The notes beneath the pieces are model-generated. The model did no database searches, was not told the DNA's origin, and was given only the letters and a program-made list of their open reading frames with translations. From assembly GCA_903901975.1 (NCBI GenBank), contig CAIUTB010000025.1, positions 1 through 48,925 of the forward strand: a stretch of 48,925 nt of DNA. Reading direction: 5' to 3'. Shown one piece after another: positions 8,107 through 18,200 of this stretch. The translations under genes were made by a program, and so were the position numbers. Numbering within the stretch: position 1 is the first letter of the stretch; each line of letters starts with the position of its first letter. Source of the stretch: an uncultured Bacteroidales bacterium. GTDB lineage: Bacteria; Bacteroidota; Bacteroidia; Bacteroidales; Paludibacteraceae.

Positions 8107-9522
8107 TTAGTTTTTATCATAATAATCAACAAGTGAATATACATTTTCGTTCAATTGTTTCATACATTTAATCAGAGGCTTATACCATTGATATTCAGTA
8201 TTTAGCAATCCTTTATTGGAGTCCAGATTCGAAGGGTCAACTCCTTTTGCCGAAGGGTCATTATCCTGATACCGAAACCAGTGCCAACCTACACAATTTT
8301 TGGATTGGAGTAATCCGAGGCAGAAATGCTGGTAGGCAAAACCTCTGTCCTGTTGGGTATGAACTGTAAATCCGGCACCGGTCGTATTGGCCATTCCCGA
8401 ATCCATTGCTTTGGTGTAAAACTCAGTAATCATAAAGGGTTTTCCTGTCCATTTGTCCCATTCTTTCATCAAAATAGGATCAGGTCCCCAGGAACCATAA
8501 TAATTAATCGAAACTACATCACAATACTTTCCGGCTGCACGCACAATGCTTTCGGTATGTTTTGGCGAGCCATGCAAACGACTGCCCAAATATAAATGAT
8601 TTTTGTCAAATTTTCGTATTGCAGCCGAAACTATACGGTAATAATAGTCAGCCACCACCCCTGCAAACTCTTCCCGAACATTGTCGGTGATTTGAGAAAC
8701 CGTCAGTTTTTTTGATTTCAACCAGTTCTGAGCAAATATTCTTCCTGCATCCGTCGAATCAGTTAATGTCAGATAACCCTGAAGATTGCCTGAACCAAAT
8801 GGCAATTCATTGTCAGAGAAAAACCCAATCAAATTGGAATCATCTTTATAACTTAAAACTATTTTAGCATATTCGTCACAAAACGGAACAAATTCTTTAT
8901 CAAAAACAAATATACATTGATGCGGATATCCAATATTGCCCGGAAGTTGATAGGTTCCACCGTGTTTTTTACCGTAGCTGCTCATAAAATTCAGCGTGAC
9001 CGAATAGGACATTTTAGTATTATTCCGTTTGTTTTCGGCCTGAACAGCTTCTGTGTCACTCCACGAACCAATACCATTAAATCCAAAATCGGCAAATTGT
9101 TGATAGGTTCTATTGGTCCAGTCTTCAGTGGATTTATACATGCTGTCAAAAGTCTGAATATTTTTCTCAGAAGTTCCCTGACGGAGCGCATTCACTACAC
9201 GTTGTATATTTAAGTATCCCTCAGGGTCAACTACCCACCAGCGCTTATTCACTTTTTCAACCCGGTAAAATCCGGTTGCTTTCAGTCGCTCGGTCTGTTT
9301 ACTCCCATAAGCATTTATTTTAACCTTAGCCGGTTTAAAGTATTTTAAACTATCAATAATCTGAGTGTCAAACAACGCCCAGGCTTGATTGGGTTTATCT
9401 TTTACCCATTTACGCGCTTCTACCTTTATGGTGGAGCATGACTGAGTCTGGCCAGTTGATTGCAGTGGCAAAACAAAAAACGCAACGCATAAAATGAGAA
9501 CAAATTTAGGCAGAAACTTCAT
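8107..9522 (-). CDS. GH50/agarase-like glycoside hydrolase, no sorting domain
   Basis: A predicted exported glycoside hydrolase of 471 residues. The ATG at 9522 gives a clean signal peptide (MKFLPKFVLILCVAFFVLP); the longer frame starts with TTG and adds an unlikely extension. The TIM-barrel motifs parallel those of 4707-6851: RWWVVDPEGY, GFFSDNEL with probable acid/base Glu239, HLYLGSRLHGS, and MITEFYTK with probable nucleophile Glu367, then CVGWHWFRYQD. It ends soon after the catalytic domain and lacks both DNRLRE-like and T9SS domains, so it is probably periplasmic. There is no clear lipobox. A palindromic element with terminal inverted repeats lies directly upstream (9555-9748). Glycosidase: quite sure; GH50 itself: moderately sure. 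Confidence 0.7.
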   Translation of the reverse strand: MKFLPKFVLILCVAFFVLPLQSTGQTQSCSTIKVEARKWVKDKPNQAWALFDTQIIDSLKYFKPAKVKINAYGSKQTERLKATGFYRVEKVNKRWWVVDPEGYLNIQRVVNALRQGTSEKNIQTFDSMYKSTEDWTNRTYQQFADFGFNGIGSWSDTEAVQAENKRNNTKMSYSVTLNFMSSYGKKHGGTYQLPGNIGYPHQCIFVFDKEFVPFCDEYAKIVLSYKDDSNLIGFFSDNELPFGSGNLQGYLTLTDSTDAGRIFAQNWLKSKKLTVSQITDNVREEFAGVVADYYYRIVSAAIRKFDKNHLYLGSRLHGSPKHTESIVRAAGKYCDVVSINYYGSWGPDPILMKEWDKWTGKPFMITEFYTKAMDSGMANTTGAGFTVHTQQDRGFAYQHFCLGLLQSKNCVGWHWFRYQDNDPSAKGVDPSNLDSNKGLLNTEYQWYKPLIKCMKQLNENVYSLVDYYDKN

Positions 9523-9554
9523 ATAGAATAAAGAATTATATTGTAAACTATAAG

Positions 9555-9748
9555 TCAATGTCGTTTAGTTAAGCTTTAAAATAGAAATAAGGGGGAAGTC
9601 AGGTGGTTTAAACTCTCTACTAAGGGTCAAGAATCAATATAAACAAGTATTTAAACCCTTAGTAGCTAAAATTAAAAAAACAAAAACACCCTTATTATCC
9701 TATTTGTATCTTACAGTAATTTCAAATTCTTTATCTAAACGACATTGA
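9555..9748. repeat. 194-bp nested palindrome with 14-bp terminal inverted repeats
   Basis: TCAATGTCGTTTAG (9555-9568) and CTAAACGACATTGA (9735-9748) are perfect inverted repeats at the ends. Nested inside are AATAAGGG (9586-9593) with CCCTTATT (9689-9696), and CTACTAAGGGT (9617-9627) with ACCCTTAGTAG (9655-9665). The whole unit could fold into one long interrupted hairpin. No protein frame is visible. The two inner arms are shared in sequence and order with the elements at 1-154 and 262-415. It is either a MITE-like mobile element or a structured 5' leader of the GH50-like gene that starts at 9522. Confidence 0.75.
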
Positions 9749-9758
9749 ATTACAAGTA

Positions 9759-9766
9759 CAAAATTA
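9759..9766 (-). promoter_or_regulatory. Candidate -7 box (TAATTTTG) before the palindromic element
   Basis: On the minus strand this reads TAATTTTG, fitting TAnnTTTG. Transcription from it would begin close to position 9750, the outer end of the palindromic element, and place the whole element in the leader of the gene starting at 9522. No good -33 box is seen, so this is tentative. Confidence 0.35.
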
Positions 9767-9820
9767 AAGCATTGTGCGTTGGCGGGCTGTCGGAATTGTA
9801 CAGAATTCAGCAATGAATTG

Positions 9821-10759
9821 TCAATATCGTTCAATAATCGCATTTTCTCTCAAGGCAGCGAGGTATTTTTTGTACAAATGGTCGATATAGCTCGATTTCA
9901 GGGAATTTTTTACGGATTCAAAAGTCCGGTATCCCATTGGTTTTCGTTGTAAAATCTGATAGAAACAACAGGCATCAGAGGATGTTGAAATCGAACTAAA
10001 CTGACCGGGTTGGATGTTTCCAATTAGCTTAAGGACTTCTGCCCGCTCCTCGCCTTCCCTATTTTGAGATTCGCCCGGATCAAAAATCTGAATCTGAGAT
10101 TTTATCTCAGCAATATTTTTAATTTTTCTATTTATATCGTCCAGTTTGACTCCCTTCGATCTAAGGCGGGATTGAATTTTCCGGATTATTCGGGCTTGTT
10201 GAGTTGGGTCTAGCTTTTTATCGCTGAAAAAAATATCAAAACGCTGAATCTTTAAATAATCCGGTAATTTATACAGACTATCATTTACTGCTTCGTAGTA
10301 GGTTTTCAGCTTCTCGTCGCTGAGCACAAATTCGCTTTCAGCCAGGCGTTTCTTAATTTCGATAAGCAGCTTACTGAACTGATACTGATAATAATTTCCT
10401 TCGCTAAACTGCGTTGGACCGTAGAAAGCTACCTTATTCCGGATTGCAAGTGAACGTCGGCTGTTTTCAACCTGAAAATCATGTTGAAAACCTGAGTAAC
10501 TGAAATCTTTCACTAATCCTAACTTTTGGGCAAGTTGTTGCTGAAGCTTTGTCAGAACTGCACTTTCAAATGTTATACTATTAAAGAGTGTTGAATCTAA
10601 ATTTGTAGTTTTGTTTTTCAGTTCATTCATTTTCAATTCATTCTGAACTATTGGTTCGCCGTTTACTAAAGCAACAATACGAATGCTGTCATTTTCAGTA
10701 TTAGAAAATGACAGCATTGTGCAAAACAAAAACACAAGTATAGTCCCTTGTTTTATCAC
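9821..10759 (-). CDS. SurA-like periplasmic foldase / peptidyl-prolyl isomerase-like protein
   Basis: An exported protein of 312 residues. After a signal peptide (about 1-20) comes VALVNGEPIVQNELK, the opening typical of SurA/PpiC-type proteins, then a helical chaperone-like segment (about 45-180). A C-terminal region follows (about 180-275), where parvulin domains normally sit and where DPGESQNREGEE and IQPGQFSSI resemble parvulin boundary motifs. The canonical parvulin core is poorly visible, so isomerase activity is uncertain. The GTG start at 10759 lies 6 bp behind the stop of the beta-helix gene, with GAGG just upstream, so the two are very probably translated from one message. In this PUL it may assist folding or export of the beta-helix or other outer-membrane proteins (inference). 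Confidence 0.65.
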   Translation of the reverse strand: MIKQGTILVFLFCTMLSFSNTENDSIRIVALVNGEPIVQNELKMNELKNKTTNLDSTLFNSITFESAVLTKLQQQLAQKLGLVKDFSYSGFQHDFQVENSRRSLAIRNKVAFYGPTQFSEGNYYQYQFSKLLIEIKKRLAESEFVLSDEKLKTYYEAVNDSLYKLPDYLKIQRFDIFFSDKKLDPTQQARIIRKIQSRLRSKGVKLDDINRKIKNIAEIKSQIQIFDPGESQNREGEERAEVLKLIGNIQPGQFSSISTSSDACCFYQILQRKPMGYRTFESVKNSLKSSYIDHLYKKYLAALRENAIIERY

Positions 10760-10765
10760 CTCATT

Positions 10766-12550
10766 CTATTTAATGACAATTTTCTTAGTCTCAGTCTTAT
10801 CTTCAATACTTACCGAAACGATATAAACTCCATTCTTCAAGCTTGATTTAGTGTCAATCAAAATTTCATTTAAAGGTTGATATTGTTTGTTGAATAAGGT
10901 TTTCCCATGTATAGAAGTTATTTTTACAGTAACAGTGTCAGTTATCTTTGTGCCACTAATATTCAGATTCAAAATTCCTGAATTGCGTTCATTTTGGCAT
11001 ATAACGATAGCGGGTTTGTCTGAATTCAGTCCCACAGAAGCTGTAATACCGGGTGTTTCGTAAGCACCCATATCGGGTTTTCCAATTCCGACTGTATTGC
11101 CCCAGTAATCTTTAGAACCGTTTTTCGGAATATAAATTCCGGCGTTAATACAGGGTGAGCCTGCTTTAAGTTTATAACCATCAACGGTATTCAAGCCTAT
11201 ACCACCACTACCCGGATTTACAAATAGTGGGTCGGCAGTAATTTTATGTGCATCAGCTGGCTCTGTTGATGGATGATTTCCAAAAAAACAATTATAATCT
11301 ATATTACGGGTATAACCGTTAGTCGTGAAGCCGTAAGTAGCTGTAGTACTGTTATTATAAATGATATTGTTATTAAATGTATAGGATCGGGTACCACTAC
11401 CGTTGTTTCGTTCCGAAATGATTAATGGCGACTGATCGGAAGGAATATATACCGTGTTATTATAAATGTCGATATTCATGACCGGATAATTTACGCAAAA
11501 AATGATTCCATGATCGTTCTGACTAATATTATAACGACAAATTAAACTGTCATCTTCCTGAACAGTACAATTCCAAAACAAACCGTGAGCATTGTCGTGG
11601 CTGTAACTGTATTGCCAAATAGTTCCGGGTGAACGTAGATCGGCGTCATACAAACTGCCGTCAGCATCCGGCGAATTGTTTGAGTAACCCTCATTGTACT
11701 GAAATACGGTGTTTAAACAACTGCATGAATAAATCGTATTACCTGACAACCCGTTTGCTGTATTATAACACACATTATGTTCCACTAAACCGCCGTCAAA
11801 TAAGCGGATAATCATGGCATTTTTAGAAATATTTGAAATAGTATTATTGCGGATAATTGCGTTGGTCACCTTCATAGCATTCCATTCAGGACTTCCGGGT
11901 TGAAAACCATCACCTGAAACACACTCGATAAGTAATCCCTGATTATCGCATGACTGAATGGTACAAGCTTCAATCAAAATATCATTAAAATGTGACTCGG
12001 CATTCGAAACGCTAACAATAGCGAATCCAATACCACCTGTACGTTTATTAGAACGTGCCTGGCCGGGACTCCCTTTTATGTTGTGAACATACAAGTTTTT
12101 TAAATAAATATGATTAGCTGTTCCATAATTGCTTACTTCAATTCTGACACCACGACGATCGCCTGCAGCAGGTGCATCATTCACTATTTCAAGATTATTT
12201 ATTTCCCAATATTGTTGGTTATACAAATACACAACTCCGGTTCCGGTCATTCCCGCGCCATCAAAATAAGGCAGGTTTCCCGTTCCGTATTTATTAATTA
12301 CTATCGGACTGCCTGAACTTCCTGAACCTTTTGGATAAAGTTGCCCGGTCCAGGTACAGCCGGATTTAAATAAAATACTGTCACCGGCTACAAAAGTGCT
12401 AGCATTTACTTTCGTTAGTGTTTTCCAGGCTAATGTAATGCTATTACCGTTGTTTGAATCAGACCCACCAACTGCATCGATATAATAGTTTTTGGAAAAT
12501 AAATTAAGAGAAATAAAAACGAGGAAGATTACAAAAATACTTTTTTTCAT
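10766..12550 (-). CDS. Right-handed parallel beta-helix protein with T9SS sorting domain
   Basis: A predicted surface protein of 594 residues. A signal peptide (about 1-19) is followed by YYIDAVGGSDSNNGN, the usual opening of secreted beta-helix proteins, then repeated Asn-rich turns (NNTISNISKNAM, NNTVYIPSD, NNNIIYNN) over about 100-400. A segment with AGSPCINAG and PDMGAYE (about 450-495) is typical of proteins of this fold. The last 80 residues are a T9SS sorting domain (LKNGVYIVSV, final KKIVIK). Pectate-lyase-like or glycosidase activity is possible for this fold, but I cannot identify catalytic residues. It is followed after 6 bp by the SurA-like gene. Confidence 0.75.
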   Translation of the reverse strand: MKKSIFVIFLVFISLNLFSKNYYIDAVGGSDSNNGNSITLAWKTLTKVNASTFVAGDSILFKSGCTWTGQLYPKGSGSSGSPIVINKYGTGNLPYFDGAGMTGTGVVYLYNQQYWEINNLEIVNDAPAAGDRRGVRIEVSNYGTANHIYLKNLYVHNIKGSPGQARSNKRTGGIGFAIVSVSNAESHFNDILIEACTIQSCDNQGLLIECVSGDGFQPGSPEWNAMKVTNAIIRNNTISNISKNAMIIRLFDGGLVEHNVCYNTANGLSGNTIYSCSCLNTVFQYNEGYSNNSPDADGSLYDADLRSPGTIWQYSYSHDNAHGLFWNCTVQEDDSLICRYNISQNDHGIIFCVNYPVMNIDIYNNTVYIPSDQSPLIISERNNGSGTRSYTFNNNIIYNNSTTATYGFTTNGYTRNIDYNCFFGNHPSTEPADAHKITADPLFVNPGSGGIGLNTVDGYKLKAGSPCINAGIYIPKNGSKDYWGNTVGIGKPDMGAYETPGITASVGLNSDKPAIVICQNERNSGILNLNISGTKITDTVTVKITSIHGKTLFNKQYQPLNEILIDTKSSLKNGVYIVSVSIEDKTETKKIVIK

Positions 12551-12606
12551 GCCTGTTAGTTTAACGGGAATTTGATGTATGAATAAAATCAGAAGAGAGT
12601 AATATG

Positions 12607-13449
12607 CTACTTTTCAATCAACTTATGTAGCTGACTAATAAGCAGGTATAACCCGGGTTGCATCATGGGACCATGACCAAAACCCTGCAATTCAAAAAGC
12701 TGGGTTTGAGTGTGTCCGTTGAGTTTCATCATGCGGGCCAGATAAGCGTTTTCTTCATACCGCCCAAGCATCTCCAGTTCACGGTCACCGGTAATTAATA
12801 CGAGAGGAGGTAAATCTTTGCGAACATGAAATAAGGGTGCGAATTCGTCAATGACAGGTTGAGTATCACGTATTCCACGTTCTTTTCGAATAGCGAAATG
12901 GGTTATGGTTTGTGGACTTAGAGGGATTAAACCGGCTATGCGATTCGCATCAATATTGTATTTAGCCAACCACTTTTTATCCATTCCCACCATTAAATCC
13001 AGGTAACCGCCTGCCGAATGACCGGATAGAAATATTTTGGTACTATCACCACCGTATTTTGCCACATGTCGGAAAGTCCATGCCACTGCGGCGGCTGCAT
13101 CTTCTATATAAACCGGACAATTAACCTCGGGATTTCTACGGTATTCAATCCCAACTACGGCAAAGCCCTGATTCATCAATTTTTCAGGGATTTCTTTTTT
13201 TCCGCCTTTTAAACTGCCACCATGAATCCAAACTAAGGTAGCAAATGCTTTTTTATTGACCGGATAATAAAAATCCAACTGACAGTTTTTGATGGCATAA
13301 CCGTCCAGTTTTTCAACTATAGCATCACGATACGGAATCGATTTCTCGATTCGGTATTCGTACTTTGTTGTATCTTTCGCTTGTTTTTTCTGAGCCGAAA
13401 CAAGAACAGTACAAAACAGAAGAAGTAAATAGAAAGTGTTTTTTTTCAT
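12607..13449 (-). CDS. Secreted alpha/beta-hydrolase (carbohydrate esterase-like)
   Basis: A predicted periplasmic esterase of 280 residues. The ATG at 13449 directly starts the signal peptide (MKKNTFYLLLLFCTVLVSAQ); the longer frame would need an ATT start. The oxyanion-hole motif WIHGGSLKGG, the nucleophile elbow SGHSAGGY (Ser145), the acid TGDREL (Asp222) and the base GFGHGP (His259) form a complete BD-FAE/hormone-sensitive-lipase-like triad. Enzymes of this type remove acetyl or other acyl groups from glycans or act on feruloyl esters; the substrate here is not readable. It lies between susD and the beta-helix gene on the same strand, with 56 bp to the latter. It has no T9SS domain, in contrast to the larger esterase at 25947. 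Confidence 0.8.
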   Translation of the reverse strand: MKKNTFYLLLLFCTVLVSAQKKQAKDTTKYEYRIEKSIPYRDAIVEKLDGYAIKNCQLDFYYPVNKKAFATLVWIHGGSLKGGKKEIPEKLMNQGFAVVGIEYRRNPEVNCPVYIEDAAAAVAWTFRHVAKYGGDSTKIFLSGHSAGGYLDLMVGMDKKWLAKYNIDANRIAGLIPLSPQTITHFAIRKERGIRDTQPVIDEFAPLFHVRKDLPPLVLITGDRELEMLGRYEENAYLARMMKLNGHTQTQLFELQGFGHGPMMQPGLYLLISQLHKLIEK

Positions 13450-13472
13450 GAAGAAGTAGTTTGAAATAAAAA

Positions 13473-13532
13473 TCACGCAAGGCGCGAAGGCGCTAAATTA
13501 GAGAATTTTTGCGACTTTGCGACTTTGCGTGA
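13473..13532. repeat. Palindromic GC-richer intergenic repeat
   Basis: TCACGCAA (13473-13480) and TTGCGTGA (13525-13532) are inverted, and between them lie GGCGCGAAGGCGC and the tandem GCGACTTTGCGACTTTGCGT. Repeats of this style are common between genes in Bacteroidota. It fills the gap between the stop of susD and the start of the esterase and could act as a processing or attenuation hairpin in the susCD transcript. Confidence 0.6.
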
Positions 13533-13541
13533 AATAATTAG

Positions 13542-15191
13542 TTAGTAACCTGTATTCTGAGGGAAATTAGCTGCTCCCATTTGGTCAATTTGTGTTTGTG
13601 GTATTGGCCAGCGAACATGGAAAGGCTGAATAGTCGTTCTCACAACCGTATCGGCAATTAAAACCAGTGTTCCTTTCTTTACATAATCACCCCCGTGCAG
13701 TTTAACCCGATCTATCAGAAGTCCATTTCGTTTCAAATAGAACCACCGATCGCCTTCAAAAGCCAATTCGCGTGCATTTTCGTCGGTTATCATATTCTGT
13801 GTAACAGCACCGCTAACAACTGCTGTATTTCCGGCTCGTACCCAGGTTTTGTTATAATAATAGGCTGTACTGTCGGCTTTCCCAAGATGCATGTAGGCCT
13901 CTGCACCCATCAGATAGCTTTCGGCCAGGCGATAAATGATAATATCTTTAAAAGATTGAGTTTCAGATGGGGAAATACGTGTCCATGAATCGTTGAATTT
14001 TGTACACATAGGATGTAAATTCAAATATTGAGCAGAGTTTGTAACAACAACTGTATCACCCAATTTTTTACCCCGTGGAATGCCGCTTGGAATTGCCGTG
14101 CTGTTATAAGTCCACGCTAACTTATAAAATGCTTTGTAACGTGTATCTTTTGTTTGATCGTATAAACTTAACAAATAACCATTAGGAAAAACACGACCCC
14201 AGGGATAAGCTCCAGAGGCAAAGTCCATCATCATACCCGCTTCCTGATTGTATAATGGAGTGAAATGCAGGGACATGCGATGCCCTGAAGTTGATCCGGT
14301 TGTAGGACTTACAAACCAACCACCAACACCTTTGCTCCATTGCGAAACCAAAATCGCCTCCGTACTATTTAAATCAGCTCCTGTAAAAACGTCTCCCGGA
14401 TTAGACATTAGACTGTATTTTCCACTTTTATCAATGGCACTAACCTGATTGGCCACTTCCTGCCAGTTTTGTTGTTGATTGCCTATAAAATTCCCATTAT
14501 ATGCGTACGATGCCTTCCACGCAGCTACTTTTGCTTTAATATGACGGGCTGCTCCCTGAGTGAATCGTCCGGGTTGAGTGCTTGTCCACGATAAATGTCC
14601 AATAGCATAATCCAAATCTTCAGAAATCATTTTAAAAACTGAATCGGGAGCTGCCGGAGCATAGCTTATCAAATCATTTACATTCTCTGGAGTGGTAACT
14701 CTGGTTGTCAGGAAAATATTGTCGTATTTCCGGATTAACCAGAAATAAGCATGCGCTCTGAATACTTTTGCTTCGGCCAATGCCTGAATAGCCACAGGGC
14801 TATTCATATCTACCTTTGAAGCGGTTGAAATCACCAGGTTGGCATAACCAATCATGGCATATTCCTGCTGCCAAAGTGCTCCAACATTCGCTGTGGACGA
14901 CAACAAGGTATATCGTCCAAACTGAGGAACACCTGAACCGGCACGCGGATAACTGATATCGTCACCAATCAGCATATTGGTCCAGAGCGTAGTTTCTGTA
15001 TCAGTGTTCGTGCGGAAAATTTCACGATCTTTTTCATACATAGCCAAAACAGCACTTGCCATACCGGCAGGAGTTGAAGTTATAAAATCGGTTGTTACCT
15101 GAGTATAAACCTTTTCCTGAAGTAAATCGCTGCATGCTGATGAAATTAGTAAGGTTACAGCCAGTATTATCGGAATTATTATCTTTTTCAT
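13542..15191 (-). CDS. susD: SusD-like outer-membrane glycan-binding lipoprotein
   Basis: A 549-residue member of the SusD/RagB family, the lid and glycan-binding partner of the SusC porin. The N-terminus has a lipoprotein signal with lipobox-like LISSAC (Cys20). The early TDFITSTPAGMASAVLAMYE segment, ALAEAKVFRAHAYFWLIRKY helix and C-terminal ITDENARELAFEGDRWFYLKR are classic for the family. It starts 29 bp behind the stop codon of the SusC gene. Substrate specificity cannot be read from sequence alone. No SusE/F-type gene follows; the next gene is an esterase. Confidence 0.93.
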   Translation of the reverse strand: MKKIIIPIILAVTLLISSACSDLLQEKVYTQVTTDFITSTPAGMASAVLAMYEKDREIFRTNTDTETTLWTNMLIGDDISYPRAGSGVPQFGRYTLLSSTANVGALWQQEYAMIGYANLVISTASKVDMNSPVAIQALAEAKVFRAHAYFWLIRKYDNIFLTTRVTTPENVNDLISYAPAAPDSVFKMISEDLDYAIGHLSWTSTQPGRFTQGAARHIKAKVAAWKASYAYNGNFIGNQQQNWQEVANQVSAIDKSGKYSLMSNPGDVFTGADLNSTEAILVSQWSKGVGGWFVSPTTGSTSGHRMSLHFTPLYNQEAGMMMDFASGAYPWGRVFPNGYLLSLYDQTKDTRYKAFYKLAWTYNSTAIPSGIPRGKKLGDTVVVTNSAQYLNLHPMCTKFNDSWTRISPSETQSFKDIIIYRLAESYLMGAEAYMHLGKADSTAYYYNKTWVRAGNTAVVSGAVTQNMITDENARELAFEGDRWFYLKRNGLLIDRVKLHGGDYVKKGTLVLIADTVVRTTIQPFHVRWPIPQTQIDQMGAANFPQNTGY

Positions 15192-15220
15192 TTTAGTGAT
15201 ATTTTTTCGTTGATTATTAA

Positions 15221-18200
15221 TTAAAATGACGCATTTAATCCAATCGTAAAGGTTTGGGCTTCGGGATATGCGGAAGCACTTGCTTCCGGACTATATGATA
15301 AGAATTTAGTGAATGTAAGCACATTGGTGGCCGAACCATAGATCCGGAGCTTATTCATTTTTAGTTTCTTAATCAGGTTTTTGGGGAATGAATATCCCAG
15401 CGAAATATTTCGTAGCCGGATATATGAAGCATCCTGATAGGCATTACTCGACATATAATTTATAGTACCAATACGTGGACGAGGTGCTGTGGTTGATGGA
15501 TTTTCAAGCGTCCAGTAATCTACTTTTATTCCATTTAAGGCACCTGATAAACTACCACCTGAGTTTGAGTCATAGAGGAATGGATTCAGTCGTAATGCGC
15601 CCTGAACGCTATAAATATCGAAAGAAAAATCAATTCCTTTCCAGGATAATGTTGATGAAAAAGAACCAGTCCATCTCGGATCACGATCCATAATTACACG
15701 GTCTTTATCATTGATGGTATCATTTTTATCCACATCTTTCACCAAAATATCACCCGCTTGTGGTTTTACGGTATAATACGTAGAAATGGTATCACTTTTT
15801 TGCATGATGCGATCGAACTGATAATCATAATATGAATTGATATTGTGTCCGATAAACCATTTGTTTGTAAGGTCATTTACCAGATTTCCATTAGCATCGA
15901 CAGCTCCGTTCAATGCCAGAATTTTATTTTGATTAGCTGCAAAGTTCACGCTGACTGTCCATGTCAGGTCAGTTGTTTTAAGCGCTACAGCATTCAACGT
16001 AACTTCAACACCCTGATTCTGAACTTTCCCAACATTCACTAACTGAGAACTATAACCCGAAGTCTGATTAATAGATTTAAGATCTAGCAAATCTGATGTT
16101 TGTGCATTATAATACTCAACAGTTCCACCAATCATACCATTAAAAAAACTAAAGTCAATTCCTGTATTTAGAGTGCTTGTGCTTTCCCATTTTAAATCCG
16201 GATTTGGAAGTTGAGTCCCCGGAAGATAACCAACAAATGGATCGCCGGTTCCAAATTGCATATAATATGATGAAGCTAATACTTGTGATTGGTAGGGAGC
16301 AATTCCTGTATTTCCAACTGCACCGTAACTTGCACGTACTTTCAGGTTTGAAAGCCACTCCTTATCTTTTAGAAAATCTTCTTCCGAAGCTCTCCAGCCA
16401 AACGAACCAGCCGGAAATGAAGCCCATTTGTTATTTACTCCAAACACCGATGAACCGTCCATACGAGCAGAAAGCGAGAACAAATACTTATCTTTCAGAT
16501 TATAGTTGATACGACCCATATAGGAGAGCAAATTTATGGGTGAAACAGAGCGAATTGGAGTGTAAGCTTTAGCTGCTGAACCAATAAAATCATAACCCAA
16601 TTCGTCAGAAACAAAGCCCGAACCTTGCATTTGGTTGACTTCAGTTTTTTGCAAATCGGTACTTTGAACAAGGGTAATGTTAACTTTATTGTCCTGATTT
16701 ATTTTCCAATCATAAGTCAATATATTTTCCAATAAATAATCCGAATAATTAGTTGTACCAATTGTTGCAATTCCCAGTAACGCAGACCCTTTTTCATGAA
16801 GTGAATTCAAATATATTCCCTGCTCCGAATTCCTGGTATTTAAACTTGCATTCAGTTTGTATTTAAGTCCTTTGATAATTTCCCATTCAACTGTTCCATT
16901 AAGCAAAAAATTACTGCTAACTGTATTATTCGTCTGGTTTGCATTATTCCACAAAGGATTGTATTTTGTATCTTCCAGTACCGGAACTAATCCTCCGGTT
17001 GCATTAAATGGGTTGAATAAGGGTGATTCGGTAATAAATTTACTGAAAGTATCATCTTCCGACGAACGATTTGAATAAGTATAATTAGTATTGATACCCA
17101 AAGTCAATTTTTTAGATAACTTATGTTCAAAATTAAAACGCATGTTGGCGCGCTGATATGCTGCGGGTGAAATCATACCTTTTTGATCGAAATAACCTAA
17201 TGAAGCTGATAATTTTGTGTTTGGTCCTCCTGAACGAACACTAATGTCATACTTTTGTTGCAAAGCGGGTGCTATCGCCAATCTTTCCCAATTGGTTTTG
17301 TTTGCCAGACTTGGCCAATTGACTGAATCGGTGGCTGCTACATTTTTGGGATACATATTTCCGAAAAGTGATTTATCGCCCATATAAAATCCATCAGCAG
17401 GTATTCCAGTTAATTTCTCACCTAAATATTTTCCGTCAACTCCGCGGTTTGCCTCCCTTTTTAATTGAATCCACTCATCAGGGCTATTAAAATCAAAGTT
17501 TCTTTTGAGACTTTGATTGGCTAAGTAGCTTGAAAAATCCACTGTTGTTTTATTGTCGCTTCCTTTTTTGGTTGTAATCAAAATAACACCATTGGAAGCT
17601 CGAGCACCATAAATAGCTTCAGATGATGCATCTTTCAAAATTTCGACTGAAAGAATATCCTGCGAATTATAATCATCAATATTAGTTACGGGAACTCCGT
17701 CAACAATATAAAGTGGTGCATTTCCACCAGTAAGTGATTTAGCACCACGAATAAGAATATCAGAACCTCCACCCGGACGTGCTGAATTTTGTGTTACAAC
17801 CACACCGGCTGCTTGTCCACGAAGCATTTCAGCTACACTGGTGGTAGGAATGGCGTTCATCTCGTCAGCTTTTACCGAAACAACCGAACCGGTTAAATCC
17901 GATTTTTTCTGAGTTCCGTAACCAACAACAATGACTTCTTCGAGGTCTTTCGACTTTTCAGTCATCACTACCTTGATATTATTCTGATTTCCAACTACAA
18001 GGGATTGGTTAAGATATCCAACATAGCTGAACTGTAACACATCATTGGCATTCCTGACTTTGATACTAAACTTGCCGTTCACATCAGAAATTGTTCCGAC
18101 AGTAGTTCCTTTTACCAAAACACTTACACCAATCATAGTATCGCCACTTTTGTCTAGAATCGAACCTGTAACAACTTGTTGAGACAATGCAAATGTAACA

